Shown: positions 51,225 to 62,800, counted from the stretch's first letter. The stretch: DNA of 64,000 nt from Clostridiales bacterium (GCA_029066805.1 JAIEFT010000040.1:1-64000); one strand, 5' to 3'. Notes: a model not told the origin generated them from the letters alone. Translations and numbers: made by a program.

Positions 51225-51668
51225 TTATTTTACGGTAAATGAAGTCCATTCAACATGGTTAAACTGCATTACGTCAGTCGCTTTTTCCATGCCTATGCTC
51301 TCGTAGAACGGCATGGCTTTGTCATTCGCGATGAGATATACTGCTATATCTTTTTCACCTCCGGCGAGCTCGTGTGCCGCTTTCATCAGCCGCCTACCTA
51401 TTCCTTGCCTTGCATAATTCCTATCAACGCCCAAATCGGTTATATAAAGCCAATAAGCGAAATCCGTTAAACCGAAAAGAACCCCGACAATTAGGTTGTC
51501 TTTACTTCTCGCAACAAGACTAATCGATGCGTTTTTAACTAGCTTCGATATCCTTTCGTTAAATCGCTCTTGTGGATATTGCGTACCCAAATCCGTGCGT
51601 TTAAGAAAATCAATATACTCGTCCGCCGAAATAAATTCATTTTTAATAGTTATGTTATCCGAAGTCAT
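51225..51668 (-). CDS. GNAT-family N-acetyltransferase
   Basis: 147 residues. The acetyl-CoA loop is RNYARQGIGRRLM, preceded by the beta-4 strand DLGVDR and followed by YLIANDKAMPFYESIG. Substrate unknown. A TTGCAA-17-TATAAT promoter and GAGGAAA site support expression as a single gene. Its hairpin terminator shares sequence with the 54.3-kb region. Confidence 0.88.
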   Translation of the reverse strand: MTSDNITIKNEFISADEYIDFLKRTDLGTQYPQERFNERISKLVKNASISLVARSKDNLIVGVLFGLTDFAYWLYITDLGVDRNYARQGIGRRLMKAAHELAGGEKDIAVYLIANDKAMPFYESIGMEKATDVMQFNHVEWTSFTVK

Positions 51669-51699
51669 AATTTCCTCTAATTATAATTTAATTAAGTAT

Positions 51700-52064
51700 A
51701 TTATACTACTATCATATATATTTTGCAAGCGTTTTAACAAAAATTAAACTTTGGCACTTTTGAATGCACTTCTCGTTACCCTATCTCTCTGCGCTAACGC
51801 AAAAGCGCGCCCATTAGGACGCGCCATGCGTTTGTGTACGACGAAATCTCGCGTTTTCGAAGTGTGTAAGACTAAATCTATTGTGCGATTCAAACCGCCC
51901 AACCCTAATTATTTCACATTGCGTCATGCAACGCCCCCAAAAAGTCAAATATCTTAACAAAATATATTCTTATAGACCGTTTGCCTTAGCGAAACTGTAG
52001 TAATCTAAAACGAATTTTATCACTATTTAACATAAAATATCTATGAAAAAACTCTAACGAACAG
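51700..52064. other. Intergenic region without a supported gene
   Basis: Contains the GNAT promoter, then a stretch with GCGCTAACGC...AAAGCGCGC and GACGCGCCATGCG segments that read as a 68-residue plus frame without a ribosome site or family resemblance. I regard it as repeat-derived, non-coding sequence. Confidence 0.4.
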
Positions 52065-53345
52065 CTACTGTTTAATAGCAATATAGAAAAATACCCCCAA
52101 AGCAATGAAGTATTTCCCTTGTAAATAGCATTCTTTCATTTCACTATGCTTTTGCGAAACCACTTTTAAGAGATCAAACGCCTCATAATTATCAAAATAT
52201 GATGCGCTATCTGCTGCCCATAATTCCGGGTTGAAATATAAGTCCCATAATTCCTCTTTGTATTGTTCATCAAAATCAATTGAGGATATTGTAGGCGATA
52301 ATAATTTAATATTATTAAACCCTGCGTTTTTCAAAATTAATGGTAATTTTCTAGCCATTTTGCGATCGCCTGATTCCTTTGAATGTTCCCAAATATAAAA
52401 GCAGTCCTCAAAATATTTGGAGTGCGGATAAGCTATATTGACGCCGTCATCCTCATCCTGAATAAAAATTGTTCCATTGGGATTCAAAAGCATATATAAA
52501 TTTTTTATCAAATCATCAATTTGTCCTATATGTAACAATACAGCGGAAATATGAATTATGTCAAATCCCATAACTCTAAACCTTTGCATTTGAAAAAAAA
52601 TATCTCGAAAAAAATTACTTGATGTCACATCACACTGAATAAAGGCATGATTATCATGCGAATGTAATTTATTAGCTTCTTCAATTGCATTTTGATTATT
52701 ATCAACACCTAATAAAAAGCTGTATTTACGGCCATCTAAACGCATAATAATATTATCGCCATTATCGCAGCCCACATCTAAAACCGAAGGATTATCATAA
52801 TTTGAAAATATTTCGTCTAAATATTTTTTTGCATATTCATTAAAGAATTTATTTTGCGATTTTAAACGAATTCTTTCCGCTTCTTTTTCAGTTGAATAAG
52901 TGCTTTTACTATTCTCATCATAAGTCGGCATCAAATTTGCTTGCTCAAAAATTGCAAGCACCAAACTTTCATAATCATCAAATTTATCTTCATAAAGCCA
53001 ATTAAGACTCCCTAAAAACAATTCAATAATTTCTTGATTACTTTCATTTAATTCTTCTATCACAACTGGAATAATAGCATAATCGCTATTTTTTTTCTGT
53101 TGAGAAATCGCTCTTGCTATCTCATTTCTAACCATAAGAGAAGAAACGCTTGCATTAGATAAAAAAACAACAAAATTTTTCGAATTATTTATTCCATTAT
53201 TAATTTCTTCTATGAAGTGTTGCTTACTATCTCTAAGCTGAAACCAACATGTAGGTCCAAAAAATTTAATCGTAGAAACAATCTTTTCTACTTTATCTTT
53301 ATTTGCATTAGAAAACGAAATAAAAATATCTCTAATATCGTCCAT
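52065..53345 (-). CDS. TIR domain-methyltransferase fusion
   Basis: 426 residues. Residues 1-135 are a TIR domain: DIFISFS opens the fold, CWFQLRD follows, and Glu75 in MVRNEIARA is at the position of the NADase glutamate. A linker leads to a class I SAM-dependent methyltransferase at about 165-345: VLDVGCDNGD (188-197) is motif I, GVDNNQNAIEEA motif II, FIQCDV and FDIIHISAVLLHI further motifs. The tail is helical and hydrophobic at the end. Bacterial TIR proteins commonly deplete NAD+ in phage defence; the methyltransferase partner is unusual. Strongly AT-rich against its surroundings, suggesting transfer. 11 bases after the small upstream gene. Confidence 0.85.
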   Translation of the reverse strand: MDDIRDIFISFSNANKDKVEKIVSTIKFFGPTCWFQLRDSKQHFIEEINNGINNSKNFVVFLSNASVSSLMVRNEIARAISQQKKNSDYAIIPVVIEELNESNQEIIELFLGSLNWLYEDKFDDYESLVLAIFEQANLMPTYDENSKSTYSTEKEAERIRLKSQNKFFNEYAKKYLDEIFSNYDNPSVLDVGCDNGDNIIMRLDGRKYSFLLGVDNNQNAIEEANKLHSHDNHAFIQCDVTSSNFFRDIFFQMQRFRVMGFDIIHISAVLLHIGQIDDLIKNLYMLLNPNGTIFIQDEDDGVNIAYPHSKYFEDCFYIWEHSKESGDRKMARKLPLILKNAGFNNIKLLSPTISSIDFDEQYKEELWDLYFNPELWAADSASYFDNYEAFDLLKVVSQKHSEMKECYLQGKYFIALGVFFYIAIKQ

Positions 53346-53356
53346 CTTTTATTCCT

Positions 53357-53815
53357 TTAAGCATAATAGTATATTATATCCTCATATGGTAATACATCAT
53401 TCACAAATTCTTCGTCATATTCCATACATAACTCACCATATATCTTCTTAAGTTTTTCATTAGAGCCTTTCATAGCCTCTTTTACTGAAACAATCAATTC
53501 TGATAACGATTTGAACTTAACAATTTTACCTTCCTTAACTTCCATTACGTATGGTTGGTCACAGTCTAAAATAAACGGATAAGGGAATTTTTTTGATAAT
53601 TTATCAAATTTACCTATAACAAATAGCCCTGATATTGATACAATTTTTTCCGAAAAAAATCTTCCACTATCAATATAAAAGCTATGCGTTTCACTTGTGG
53701 GAGTCATCTTATCGACTTCTTTTTTTATTGAATCACAATTATAAAAACAAAAGACGTATTCTTCGTTTTCATATGATATAGGAAAACTTTTCACTAGATG
53801 ATTGGGTATTTTCAT
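53357..53815 (-). CDS. Unknown small protein upstream of the TIR-methyltransferase
   Basis: 152 residues from the ATG at 53815; the ATG five codons earlier overlaps the GGAG that serves it. Soluble and mixed alpha/beta, with an acidic C-terminus (DEEFVNDVLPYEDIIYYY). It faintly recalls immunity-type (SUKH-like) proteins in layout, but I cannot support that assignment. It forms a two-gene unit with the TIR fusion and is preceded by RNA family B copy 1, whose terminator ends about 15 bases before the ATG. Equally AT-rich. Confidence 0.7.
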   Translation of the reverse strand: MKIPNHLVKSFPISYENEEYVFCFYNCDSIKKEVDKMTPTSETHSFYIDSGRFFSEKIVSISGLFVIGKFDKLSKKFPYPFILDCDQPYVMEVKEGKIVKFKSLSELIVSVKEAMKGSNEKLKKIYGELCMEYDEEFVNDVLPYEDIIYYYA

Positions 53816-53831
53816 TTTGATTATCTCCATA

Positions 53832-54080
53832 AAATAAAAAATGCGCTAGCCAGAGCTAACGCACGAAAAACGCAAACTCCGACTGTCGCCAAACAAGTTT
53901 ATATGCAGTACGGGTAATATCGTCCACATAAATGGATTTGCATTTTTACCAAATTCAAAATATGGACGAGACGAAAAAAGGATATACCTATTTTGTTGAA
54001 ATAAAAAAGCCCGTACTCCTATTTAGGGCATATAACTTGTTTGGCATAATTAGTATAGCATAATGCAAAAGAAAAATCAA
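53832..54080 (-). ncRNA. Structured RNA family B, copy 1, with promoter and terminator
   Basis: Promoter TTGATT (54075-54080), 17 bases, TATACT (54052-54057), reading leftward. Six bases later the RNA begins with GCCAAACAAGTTATATGC (54045-54028), which pairs with 53888-53906 over 18 bp with one bulge. Then a small hairpin CCTA/TAGG, stem AGTACGGG/CCCGTACT, and a hairpin with the conserved loop segment GGTAAAAATGCAAAT. After the closing stem comes an invariant GACAGTCGGAGTTTGCG stretch and terminator TGCGTTAGC-tctg-GCTAGCGCA with a T-run (53863-53832). Confidence 0.78.
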
Positions 54081-54454
54081 CGCTTTTAGAAAGACAAATA
54101 ACAAAAGGGCATTATTATTTGTCATTCAAATCATTTACTCGAAAAGCCGTCAACAATTTCCCGTTCAAGCCCCATTCTCTTGTATATTTTCGTCTTACAC
54201 ACTTGAAGTGTGTGCTACACCTTAATCTCTCTTTTTGGTGGATTTGAACCACATACAAATCGACCACCGAACACATTTTTAGCGTTCAATAGTCCGCGTG
54301 ATTCCGCGAATATTGGCAAAAACGCCCCAAAACATAAGAAAATCGGCCTAAACGTCGCAAGACTTTTAGACCGGTTGACTTGGCGGCACGCCATCACCCG
54401 AATTTGAACTTTTTATGTATAAAGAACATTTCGGGATGAACATGCCGCTTTAAA
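54081..54454. other. Intergenic region with hairpins and a repeated segment
   Basis: Holds an ACACACTT/AAGTGTGT palindrome near 54193-54212, a tRNA T-arm-like GGATTTGAACC at 54241, and a second copy (about 54330-54387) of the hairpin segment found after the GNAT gene at 51131-51187. No supported gene. Confidence 0.45.
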
Positions 54455-54916
54455 TCACTCGTCATCAATATCGTGATGGCGGATATAGCGGTCTAGCACC
54501 CAATCCTCGGCTGTAAACAACACGTCCAACAGTTGATCTTGAAGCTCCTTTTTGCTCAACTTGCGCACATAAGCTTCCACGCGGTCGGGCAAGCCTTCTT
54601 CCCACGCCTCATATTCGGCTTGCTCTTTATCTATTTGCGTTTTATACGTTTTAGCATCATCGGGAAATATGGCAAAATAGAGCGCTACGGCATGCTTACA
54701 TACGACTCGTCTGCCATTAGCAAACGGACAATCGCACGCAGTATTGCGTACTTTATTCAAGTTTAATGTAACATTATATATGGCATTATCCGAACCTTTG
54801 ACTTTGCCCGTATATATTCCTTCTTCTACCAGCTCATACGATAGGACTTTACCATTTTTATAGTATTCGTATCCACGCCAAGCGGAATCACTACTTGCAA
54901 GATTAACTAATCTCAT
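54455..54916 (-). CDS. SWIM zinc-finger protein
   Basis: 153 residues. The SWIM signature CxCx(n)CxH is visible as CDCPFANGRRVVCKH near residues 60-75, preceded by YEYYKNGKV and a beta-rich GIYTGKVKG segment. The C-terminal half is helical and acidic. SWIM fingers bind DNA or protein and often occur in SWI2/SNF2-associated or stand-alone proteins; the partner here is unknown. 19 bases after the radical SAM gene. Confidence 0.85.
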   Translation of the reverse strand: MRLVNLASSDSAWRGYEYYKNGKVLSYELVEEGIYTGKVKGSDNAIYNVTLNLNKVRNTACDCPFANGRRVVCKHAVALYFAIFPDDAKTYKTQIDKEQAEYEAWEEGLPDRVEAYVRKLSKKELQDQLLDVLFTAEDWVLDRYIRHHDIDDE

Positions 54917-54935
54917 GATTACTCCTTATCGTAAT

Positions 54936-55727
54936 TTATATCCGAACAATATATTCGTCGGGATTTTTCTCCTCCTTGGTAAGCTCAACATCCGGCGCAA
55001 GCTTGCGTAAGCAAAACTTATAATAAACCTCTTTATTCGCCGGCCGCAAGAGCGAAACACAGTCTATAAGGTATTTCCGCCAGTCTTGCCATTTGTCCGC
55101 ATCACGATAGTGATTAATTTTACCTATCTTATAATGGTCGACACTGTTGTCTTTAAGTGTACGCTCAATAAGCTTGATGCTCTCACTTGGCTCGATTGTA
55201 GGCTCAAAGCTTGCAAAGGTTTTTATTCCTGCACCGTGCAATGCTTTTAGCGCTTCCAATCTTTCTTCCGGTCGACTTGCAAACGGCTCCCACTCCGCGC
55301 TTTTTTGTTCGTCTATGAATGTAAGCGTAGTGCCGACGGCTATACGACTGCCAAACGCTTTAAACATGTCTATATCGCGCAACATTTTATTGCCGCCCTT
55401 ACTGAGAACGGCGACGGGCGCTTTGTATGTATTAAGTAATTTCAACATTTCGCGCGTAGTTGCGCCGTTATCCGAGCTATCGCAATATACGTCACCCACA
55501 AACGACAGTAAAATTTGCTCAGTATATATGTTGCGCATTAAGTCGGCTTCAGCTAAGCTCAAGATATTCTTTCGCGGCGATGGCGTACCAAAATAGCTCT
55601 GCGCGCTCCGCTGTAATGTTCCGGGCGCATAGCAATACTTACAGCGATGACTGCATCCAATATAAATATTTAAGGCATATGGACTGTACTCTCGCGCCAT
55701 GCCCGTAGGTCTATATATAACACTCAT
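54936..55727 (-). CDS. Radical SAM protein of the SplB/Rv2578c type
   Basis: 263 residues from the ATG at 55727. The 4Fe-4S cluster motif GCSHRCKYCYAPGT (CxxxCxxC) lies near residue 26, then SFVGDVYC, the GTTLTF and FASFEPTIEP strands of the partial TIM barrel. These proteins resemble spore photoproduct lyase relatives; their substrates are mostly unknown. The promoter places the transcription start on the ATG (leaderless). SWIM gene downstream on the same strand, probably co-transcribed. Confidence 0.85.
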   Translation of the reverse strand: MSVIYRPTGMAREYSPYALNIYIGCSHRCKYCYAPGTLQRSAQSYFGTPSPRKNILSLAEADLMRNIYTEQILLSFVGDVYCDSSDNGATTREMLKLLNTYKAPVAVLSKGGNKMLRDIDMFKAFGSRIAVGTTLTFIDEQKSAEWEPFASRPEERLEALKALHGAGIKTFASFEPTIEPSESIKLIERTLKDNSVDHYKIGKINHYRDADKWQDWRKYLIDCVSLLRPANKEVYYKFCLRKLAPDVELTKEEKNPDEYIVRI

Positions 55728-55733
55728 ATAAAA

Positions 55734-55762
55734 ATTATAGCACATCGGCGCATCAAACGCAA
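55734..55762 (-). promoter_or_regulatory. Promoter of the leaderless radical SAM gene
   Basis: TTGCGT, 17-base spacer, extended -10 TGCTATAAT reading leftward; the -10 ends six bases before the ATG. Confidence 0.75.
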
Positions 55763-55768
55763 GTTCTG

Positions 55769-56320
55769 TTATTTGTTAATTCTAAAATAACCATAATGCT
55801 TAGTGAAATTATCTCTCACTTCATAATATGTTACTCTGTCAATTCCATGCTTTGCCAAAAATTCATAGAAGAACTCTATCGCTCGCGCGTTAAATAACGA
55901 CGGGGCTTTATTATAAAATGAACGAAAACCGAACTCGTCCTTGGCTTCATTTTGGATTTTGGTAAATTGATTAGTAATGGCTGTATAAATAATAACTGTC
56001 CCATTGCGTATGCTTTTACTTGTCAAAATTTTCTTGTAAATATCAAAAGATATGCCGTAGCTGTCAACATCAATGACATTAAATTTGCTCAAATCTAATG
56101 AGTCGAATATTCGGCGTGAATCAGCAACAAGATTATTCCCCTTGTCCTTTTGTTTTTCGACCCCGAAATATCGGTCGGTGTATATGTTTTTCCATAAAAC
56201 ATTATTGCCGCCGAACAAATCCAATACGTTGATTTCGGGTAAGTTGGATATTGCCTTTTTTCTTATGAATATTTTATTGCCAATGGACTTATTATCCGTT
56301 TTAGTTGGTTGTTGACTCAA
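55769..56320 (-). CDS. Methyltransferase-like protein of unknown specificity
   Basis: 183 residues. VLDLFGGNN resembles SAM motif I, YFGVEKQKDKG follows as motif II, and NVIDVDSYG is in the position of a catalytic or acidic motif. No DNA-recognition domain is seen, so it is not a standard restriction methylase. Moderately AT-rich. Upstream neighbour is a divergent WYL fragment. Confidence 0.6.
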   Translation of the reverse strand: MSQQPTKTDNKSIGNKIFIRKKAISNLPEINVLDLFGGNNVLWKNIYTDRYFGVEKQKDKGNNLVADSRRIFDSLDLSKFNVIDVDSYGISFDIYKKILTSKSIRNGTVIIYTAITNQFTKIQNEAKDEFGFRSFYNKAPSLFNARAIEFFYEFLAKHGIDRVTYYEVRDNFTKHYGYFRINK

Positions 56321-56372
56321 TTTCCACCCCTTTTATTTGTTTCATTTTGTTGATAAGTGGCAATAGTTTATC

Positions 56373-56723
56373 ATGGAAAATGTCAATACGACAAACAAAG
56401 ATATATCACCGTCTGCTGTAGCAACGCAATTCGATCCGGCTAAACATTACAACGAAGTTTTCGGTATGTTTACGGGCGAAACCGAACAAGTAACATTTGA
56501 AATAAACGCAAAGCTGCTCGACGCTATGATAGATCGTTTCGGTGAAGATATAAAGTTTACAACAAAAGAGAACGGCAAACTTACGTTTATCGCTCAAGTT
56601 CAAATCAGCCCGCAGTTTTTCGGCTGGTGTTGTTCATTTGGGGATTTGTTAAAGATAATTGAACCAAATAATGTTATGTGCTTTATGAAACAAATTCTAT
56701 CTCGAATAATATCACTATACTAG
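56373..56723 (+). pseudogene. C-terminal fragment of a WYL-domain regulator
   Basis: 116 residues. FDPAKHYNEVFGMFTGETEQVTFEI and the closing SPQFFGWCCSFGDLLKIIEP are the second half of the WYL domain and its WCX extension. The N-terminal winged helix and the W-Y-L core are missing, and the first residues do not fit the family. It is a decayed remnant next to accessory genes. Confidence 0.7.
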
Positions 56724-56811
56724 TTTTTGCAAAGTATAAAAGCATATTAAATTTATGAGTAACAATTATATCAGATTGTGAAGCCATATAATATTCTCTC
56801 AAATAAAAAAT

Positions 56812-56840
56812 AAAAGCCGCGAACATGATTCACGGCTTTT
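56812..56840. terminator. Terminator of the giant LRR gene
   Basis: AAAAGCCG...GAA pairs with TTC...CGGCTTTT around a five-base loop, with T-runs on both sides. Confidence 0.8.
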
Positions 56841-56864
56841 TATGTTGGTCTTTTATAAGTTCTA

Positions 56865-59800
56865 TTAATTTTCGATTACATCACCATCATCGCAATGAAC
56901 TGTATAATGGTAAAGACCTGCGTCCCAATCAAGCTCCTTTGATATAGCGTTCCATTGCGCCTTAGTTCCCTTGAAAGTTATGCTTGTAATACTGCTACTC
57001 CAAAACGCATGGCTCTTAATACTAGTTACACTACTAGGAATTGTGATGTTCGTTAGTCCATTACAATCATCGAAAGTGCCACTCTCAATGCTCGTTATGC
57101 CGTTCTGGAGTACGATGCTTGTAAGTCCAGAGCAACCAGAGAATGCATATTCGGCGATTGAAGTCACGCTGCTTGGAATTATTAGACTTGTAAGTCCAGT
57201 ACAATTAAAGAATGCATATTCGGCGATTGAAGTCACGCTGCCGTCATTAGGTATTATACTCGTTTTACAGCCTTTTATCATTTTTCTTGCTTCCGTTTCT
57301 ATAATACAATTCCCATCACTATGATATTTACTATTTTCATTTGATATTGTTATTTCTGAAATTTCACCACAGTCTCGAAATGCTAATCTATCAATACTTG
57401 TCACACCACTACCGATTGTTATATTTGAAAGCCCTGTACACCCAGAGAATTGATTTTCTCTAATATTCTTAAGACCGTTACCGATTATTATATTCTTAAG
57501 CCCTGTGCAATCATCAAATGCCCAAGCGGAAATATACGTCACACTATCAGGAATCACTATACTTGTAAGTCCAGTGCAGCCAGAGAATGCCCAGCTATTT
57601 ATGTCCGTCACGCTTCCATCTGTAGGTATTATACTTGTTTTACATCCTGCTATCAATGTCTTAGTTTTTGTTTCAATTAAACAATTCTTATCGCTATGAT
57701 ACTTACTATTTCCACTTTGTACTATTATTTCTGAAAGTCCTATGCATTTGCGAAACGCATTGTCAATACTTGTCGCTCCAGTGCCAATTTTAACACTAGT
57801 AAGTTTAGCGCAATTATAGAATGCATTATGACCAATACTTTTTACATTGTTTGGAATTATGATACTTGTAAGTTCAACACAATTATAGAATGCCCATTTT
57901 TCTATGCTTGTTACGCCACTACCGATTGTTATATTCTTTAGTTTAGAACAATCGTAGAATGTAAATGGAGCAATACTTGTTACGCTGTTCGGAATCGTTA
58001 TATTCGTCAGCTCAGAACAACCCCAAAACGCGCTCTGTTTAATGTTAACTATGCTATTGGGGATTGCGATACTTGTAAGCCCAGTGCAACCGGAAAACGC
58101 AGACTCGCCGATGCTTGTCACGCTTCCATCTGTGGGAATTATACTCGTTTTACAACCAAATACCAATGTTTTGCTTTGCTTATCCACTAAACAGTTGCCT
58201 TGACTCTTATACTTGCTATTCCCACTTGATACCGTTATGCTCGTAAGACCACTGCACTTCTCGAATGCCAAAGCGGAAATACTCGTCACACTGTCGGGTA
58301 TTGTGATACTTGTTAAAGCTTGACAATTACTAAATGTATAATTGCCTATGCTCGTGCCGCTTGTTATAACAACTTTTTTTAAATTTGAGTTTGTTATATA
58401 TCGTGCCGCCATTATGGGTATTGTTGCTTCTTCAATAGCGCAACCGTTGAATGCATAGTCTCCTATACTCGTCACACTATCAGGTATTGTGATGCTTATT
58501 AATCCAGTACATTCGTAGAATGCATAAGAACCGATACTCGTCATATTACCTGAAAGTATAACCCTTTGTAGCGAACTCGGTATAACTTCTCTATTAGCCC
58601 AATAAACACTTGTACTAAATATATAGCCAAAGATTGTGTTTTCAGTGCCGTCTACATTCGCACCCACGAATGGTAATGTTATGCTTTCAAGAGAATTACA
58701 ACTACCGACCGCGCATATCCCGATACTCGTCACGCTGTTTGGTATCGTTATGCTTGTAAGTCTAGCACAACCATAAAACGCATAAGACCCGATTGAAGTT
58801 ACGCCATCAGGAATTGTTATGTTTGTAAGATTAGCACAACCATAGAATGTATATGATTCGATTGAGTTCAATTTATTGGATATCATTATGCTTGTAATTT
58901 CAGTACAACCATAAAATGCATAAGAGCCTATTGAAGTTACGCTATTCGGGATAGTTACATTTGTAAGTCCAGCGCAACCATAAAATGCATAAGAGCCTAT
59001 TGAAGTTACGCTATTCGGGATAATAAGATTATTTATTACAGATTTACCGTTAATCACCAAGTCTTTGTTTGTTATGCCACAGCGCATAAGACTATTTAAT
59101 CCATCTATTGCGCACCAATTCGCTATATTCCCTGTATAAATTATGCGCGTAATATCATTACAACCGGAAAATGCAGACTCGCCGATATTTGTCACACTGC
59201 TGGGAATTGTTATGCTCGTAAGTGCACGGCACCCGTAAAAAGCACTATTTTCAATACTTGTTATACTGTCGGAAATTGTTATATTATTTAGGTTAGTACA
59301 ATATTCAAAAGCCCCGTAACCTATATTTGTGCCGCTTGTTATTGTTACTGTTTTTAGAGCTGAATTCCTTATATATCTTGCCGCGATTGCGGGTATAGAT
59401 GCCGTTTCAATAGGGCAGTCATCGAACGCATAATCTCCAATGCTTGTCACGCTATCTGGAATATCTATGCTCGATAAGCTACGACAATGATGGAATGCAT
59501 CTTGTCCAATACTCGTCAAATTACTTGGGATTGTTATACTTGTAAGTCCATCACAATAATAGAATGCACCATATAGAATATTCCCACCCGTAATCGTTAC
59601 ATGTTTTAAAGATGTCGGTATATAATAATAGCTATATGTAGTATAGCTCGTACTACTACCGTAATAGTATTGACATGTTGACTTGGCATTTACAAATTGA
59701 TTTGTTCCGAATATATAACCAAACGGATACTGATAGGTATCACGTGAGGTTTTATATGACCCACCTACAAAAGGCAGTGTAATGGTTGTAAGAGAGCGGC

Positions 59801-62800
59801 AACCGTTAAACGCACCTTCGTTGATTTTTGTGACATATGAAGGCACATTTAGCTGCGTAACTAGTTGATTTTTTACGCCGGTTATAGTTAGCGTTGTTTG
59901 CGTAGCAATATAAGTAAATGCAGATAACTGTGTGTCAACTTGGAATTTCGCCGTATAAGTAATATTTTCATGTGGCATTAAAAAAGTAAATTCAATATTC
60001 TCAGAAACTTTTTGAGATCCGTTATACCAACCAACAAAGTTCGAACCTAAGTTCGATGTTGCCTTAATGGTAGTACTTTGACCAACTATATATGTATCTT
60101 GTAAAGATGTAACAGTGCCTGCGGTATCGTCGCTACTTTCAATTACAACTTTACACCATCTTGCCGTATAAGTAGCATCTTTGTTCGGCATAGCGAACAT
60201 ATAGTTCATATTTTTTGTTAGTTCGTATTCACCATCATACCAACCAACCCATGTGTATCCGGGCTTTGTCGTTGCTATCAATGTGACATTTCTTCCTGCC
60301 GTAATTCCTCCGCTAGCAGGCAAATACAGATTCCCACCATCGAGTGGTTTTTTGCAACTTAGGTTTAGAGTTGTCCAACGTATCGCTGTAGAACTTGTTT
60401 GCGTTAGTCCAACGTAATACAAATTACCTGCTGTTACATTATATTTTATGTCAAACTCATAGTGTGAGAAACTCCCCCCATAATACATTGATGGTCCACT
60501 TGCAAGGCGATTTTTAAAACTATCAAATAAATATCCGCTTACAGAATATTGACCTATACCACTTATTGTTATCGTTTCATCAATTAAAGGCACGAACGCA
60601 TAATATTCATATATTCCATACCCATTATATTCATAGTCAGCATACCCTGTAATACTTGTTCCATCCAACGGCAGTACGCTTCCAGAATAAGTGAGCCATT
60701 TTGCGTATAATGTAATATTACTTTCTACCCCTTGTGAAAAGTCATATGGGATTCCTACGCATCCGGCGTTATCGTACCAACCGCCAAATAAATAGCCAGA
60801 ACGCGAAGGAGTTGCAGGATATTTTAAGCTAATATCTTTCGTTATCGTTTGCGACGCTATTGTACCAATTCCGCCGTTGAGATCAAAGTTAACAGTATAA
60901 GAAGATACGCCGTAATCGCGAGTAACTGTTCCGCCTTCTTCACTGTTTACAGTAAGAGTGTACATATTCCATTTCGCAGTATAGGTTATGCTATTACTCG
61001 GCATTATAAATGTGTAGTTTAAATCACTTGTAAGTTTTTGTTCTCCATTATACCAGCCAAGCCATGTATATCCTCTACTAGTACTTGCTGAAATAGTAAC
61101 ACTCTCTCCGACTTTATAGCTCTGTTTAGTTGTAGATACCGCGCCTGCGGAATTGTTATTACATGCAAGCGTAAGAGAGTACATTTTCTTAACTATATTA
61201 TTTTCGCATTCGTTCGAAATAAAGAAATCGGCGTTGCTATCATACGCACAAACGGTAAATTGTCCTATTCCGTTATTGTCGTAAATTGGACTATCGTTAT
61301 TTATTACATAGCTTGTATCCGTTACGGTTATGTAAGTGTTATGATGTTTTATTCTATATGTGTTTGCATGTGCGACAGCTAACCAAGATACAGTATATGT
61401 ACAGTCAGAAATATTTTCCGTAATCGCAATTGTAGGAGTTTTAAGCCTTTTTTTGCTTACTTCTAAATTTAATGCCGAAGAAGAGCTCCATCCATCTCGT
61501 GTAGGAGTTACTGAAACGGTATAATCTCCAGCCTCGATATCGGATATGTCATAAGACGTATTTTCAATCGTTGCTTTAAGAGTACCGTTAATTCGCACAT
61601 CGTACGCAGTTGCATTTTTTACTGCATCCCAAGAGAGAATGGATGTAGATGTATTGAAATACGGGTTTACAGGCGTTAGCATATGATGTGAATAATTTTT
61701 TTCAGTCCACATTGAATTTAACGTTGTTTCGCCATCACCGTTGGCACGAATTTTAACGGTGTAATACCCCGCGGCTATATCATTTGGGAAAGACCAGCTT
61801 GTTGTCATAAGGTTTTCTTCGGATTGCTTTGTAGTATCCGAATAAACTTCAATTTTATAACCTTGTGCACCAGTTATAATATCCCAACTGAATATACCAT
61901 TTTGAGAAATGCTAACAATCGGCGAATATAGCTGAGAATCGTCTGTGCGCTTTTGTACCCATTCCGCATAAAGAAACAGTCCAGATTGCGTTATGCGTTG
62001 TGATGTATCGAACTTCTCAGACAGTATGTAACTTCCGTCCGCAGTCTGTCCGTCGCTTAAATACCAACCATTGAACACATATCCCGAACGTGACGGAATA
62101 TATGTTATCAAACCATTTTGGGTAGTCTTTATAATGTTTGTTGAGCCTGGATAATTATGAATAAAAGTAACATCGTATTCGGTTACGACTATTCTCGGTA
62201 TTTCAGTTATATCTGTTTTCTCGGAACAGCGGGTGCAATGGTGAGATTTGCTTCCGGAGTGCTCCGTTGTGGCTTCTATATCAATCGACCATTCGGTTCT
62301 CCAATCGTGATTTAGCGCATTTATAATGATGCTGTTTTTATCTGTAATCTCATGTTTTGCTTCGGAATCGGAAAACCATTTGCCGCAACCGCAAGTGTAG
62401 TATGCGTTGTTGCCAGCTTCCGTGCAACTTGCCGATTTTGCTGACACGGGTGTCGTAGAATGCGTGTGACCGATAGGCTCTGCTAATACATAATTACATA
62501 CGGTACAAACTTGCGGAGAGATAGTAGTTGCAGCCGCGCCGGGGATATGGTTTGCTTCGTCTTTCTTCTCATTGCATACAGTACAGACGTGCCAATGCTT
62601 TGTGGCGTTGTTGCTCCATTTAGTGGACCAAATATGCGCATGACCATCCGTGGATTTTACGGCAGAGCATTTTGTGCAGTTATTATTTGCTCCCCAAATG
62701 TGCGTTTCATTGATCACGTCGGGTTTATCACAACCTTCCACAGAGCAATGACCGTCATGCGTACCATTGCCGTTATCTATCCATTGATAATTATGAGTAT

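Noticed and set aside
51751-51957. 68-residue plus-strand frame in the gap after the GNAT gene
   Set aside because: No ribosome site, unusual composition and repeat-derived context.
54236-54420. tRNA gene suggested by GGATTTGAACC near 54241
   Set aside because: Only a T-arm-like segment; no acceptor, D-arm or anticodon arm folds around it.
56865-59800. CRISPR-like regular spacing of similar 69-bp units
   Set aside because: The period is 23 codons of a leucine-rich repeat in one open frame, with no constant repeat plus unique spacer structure and no cas genes.
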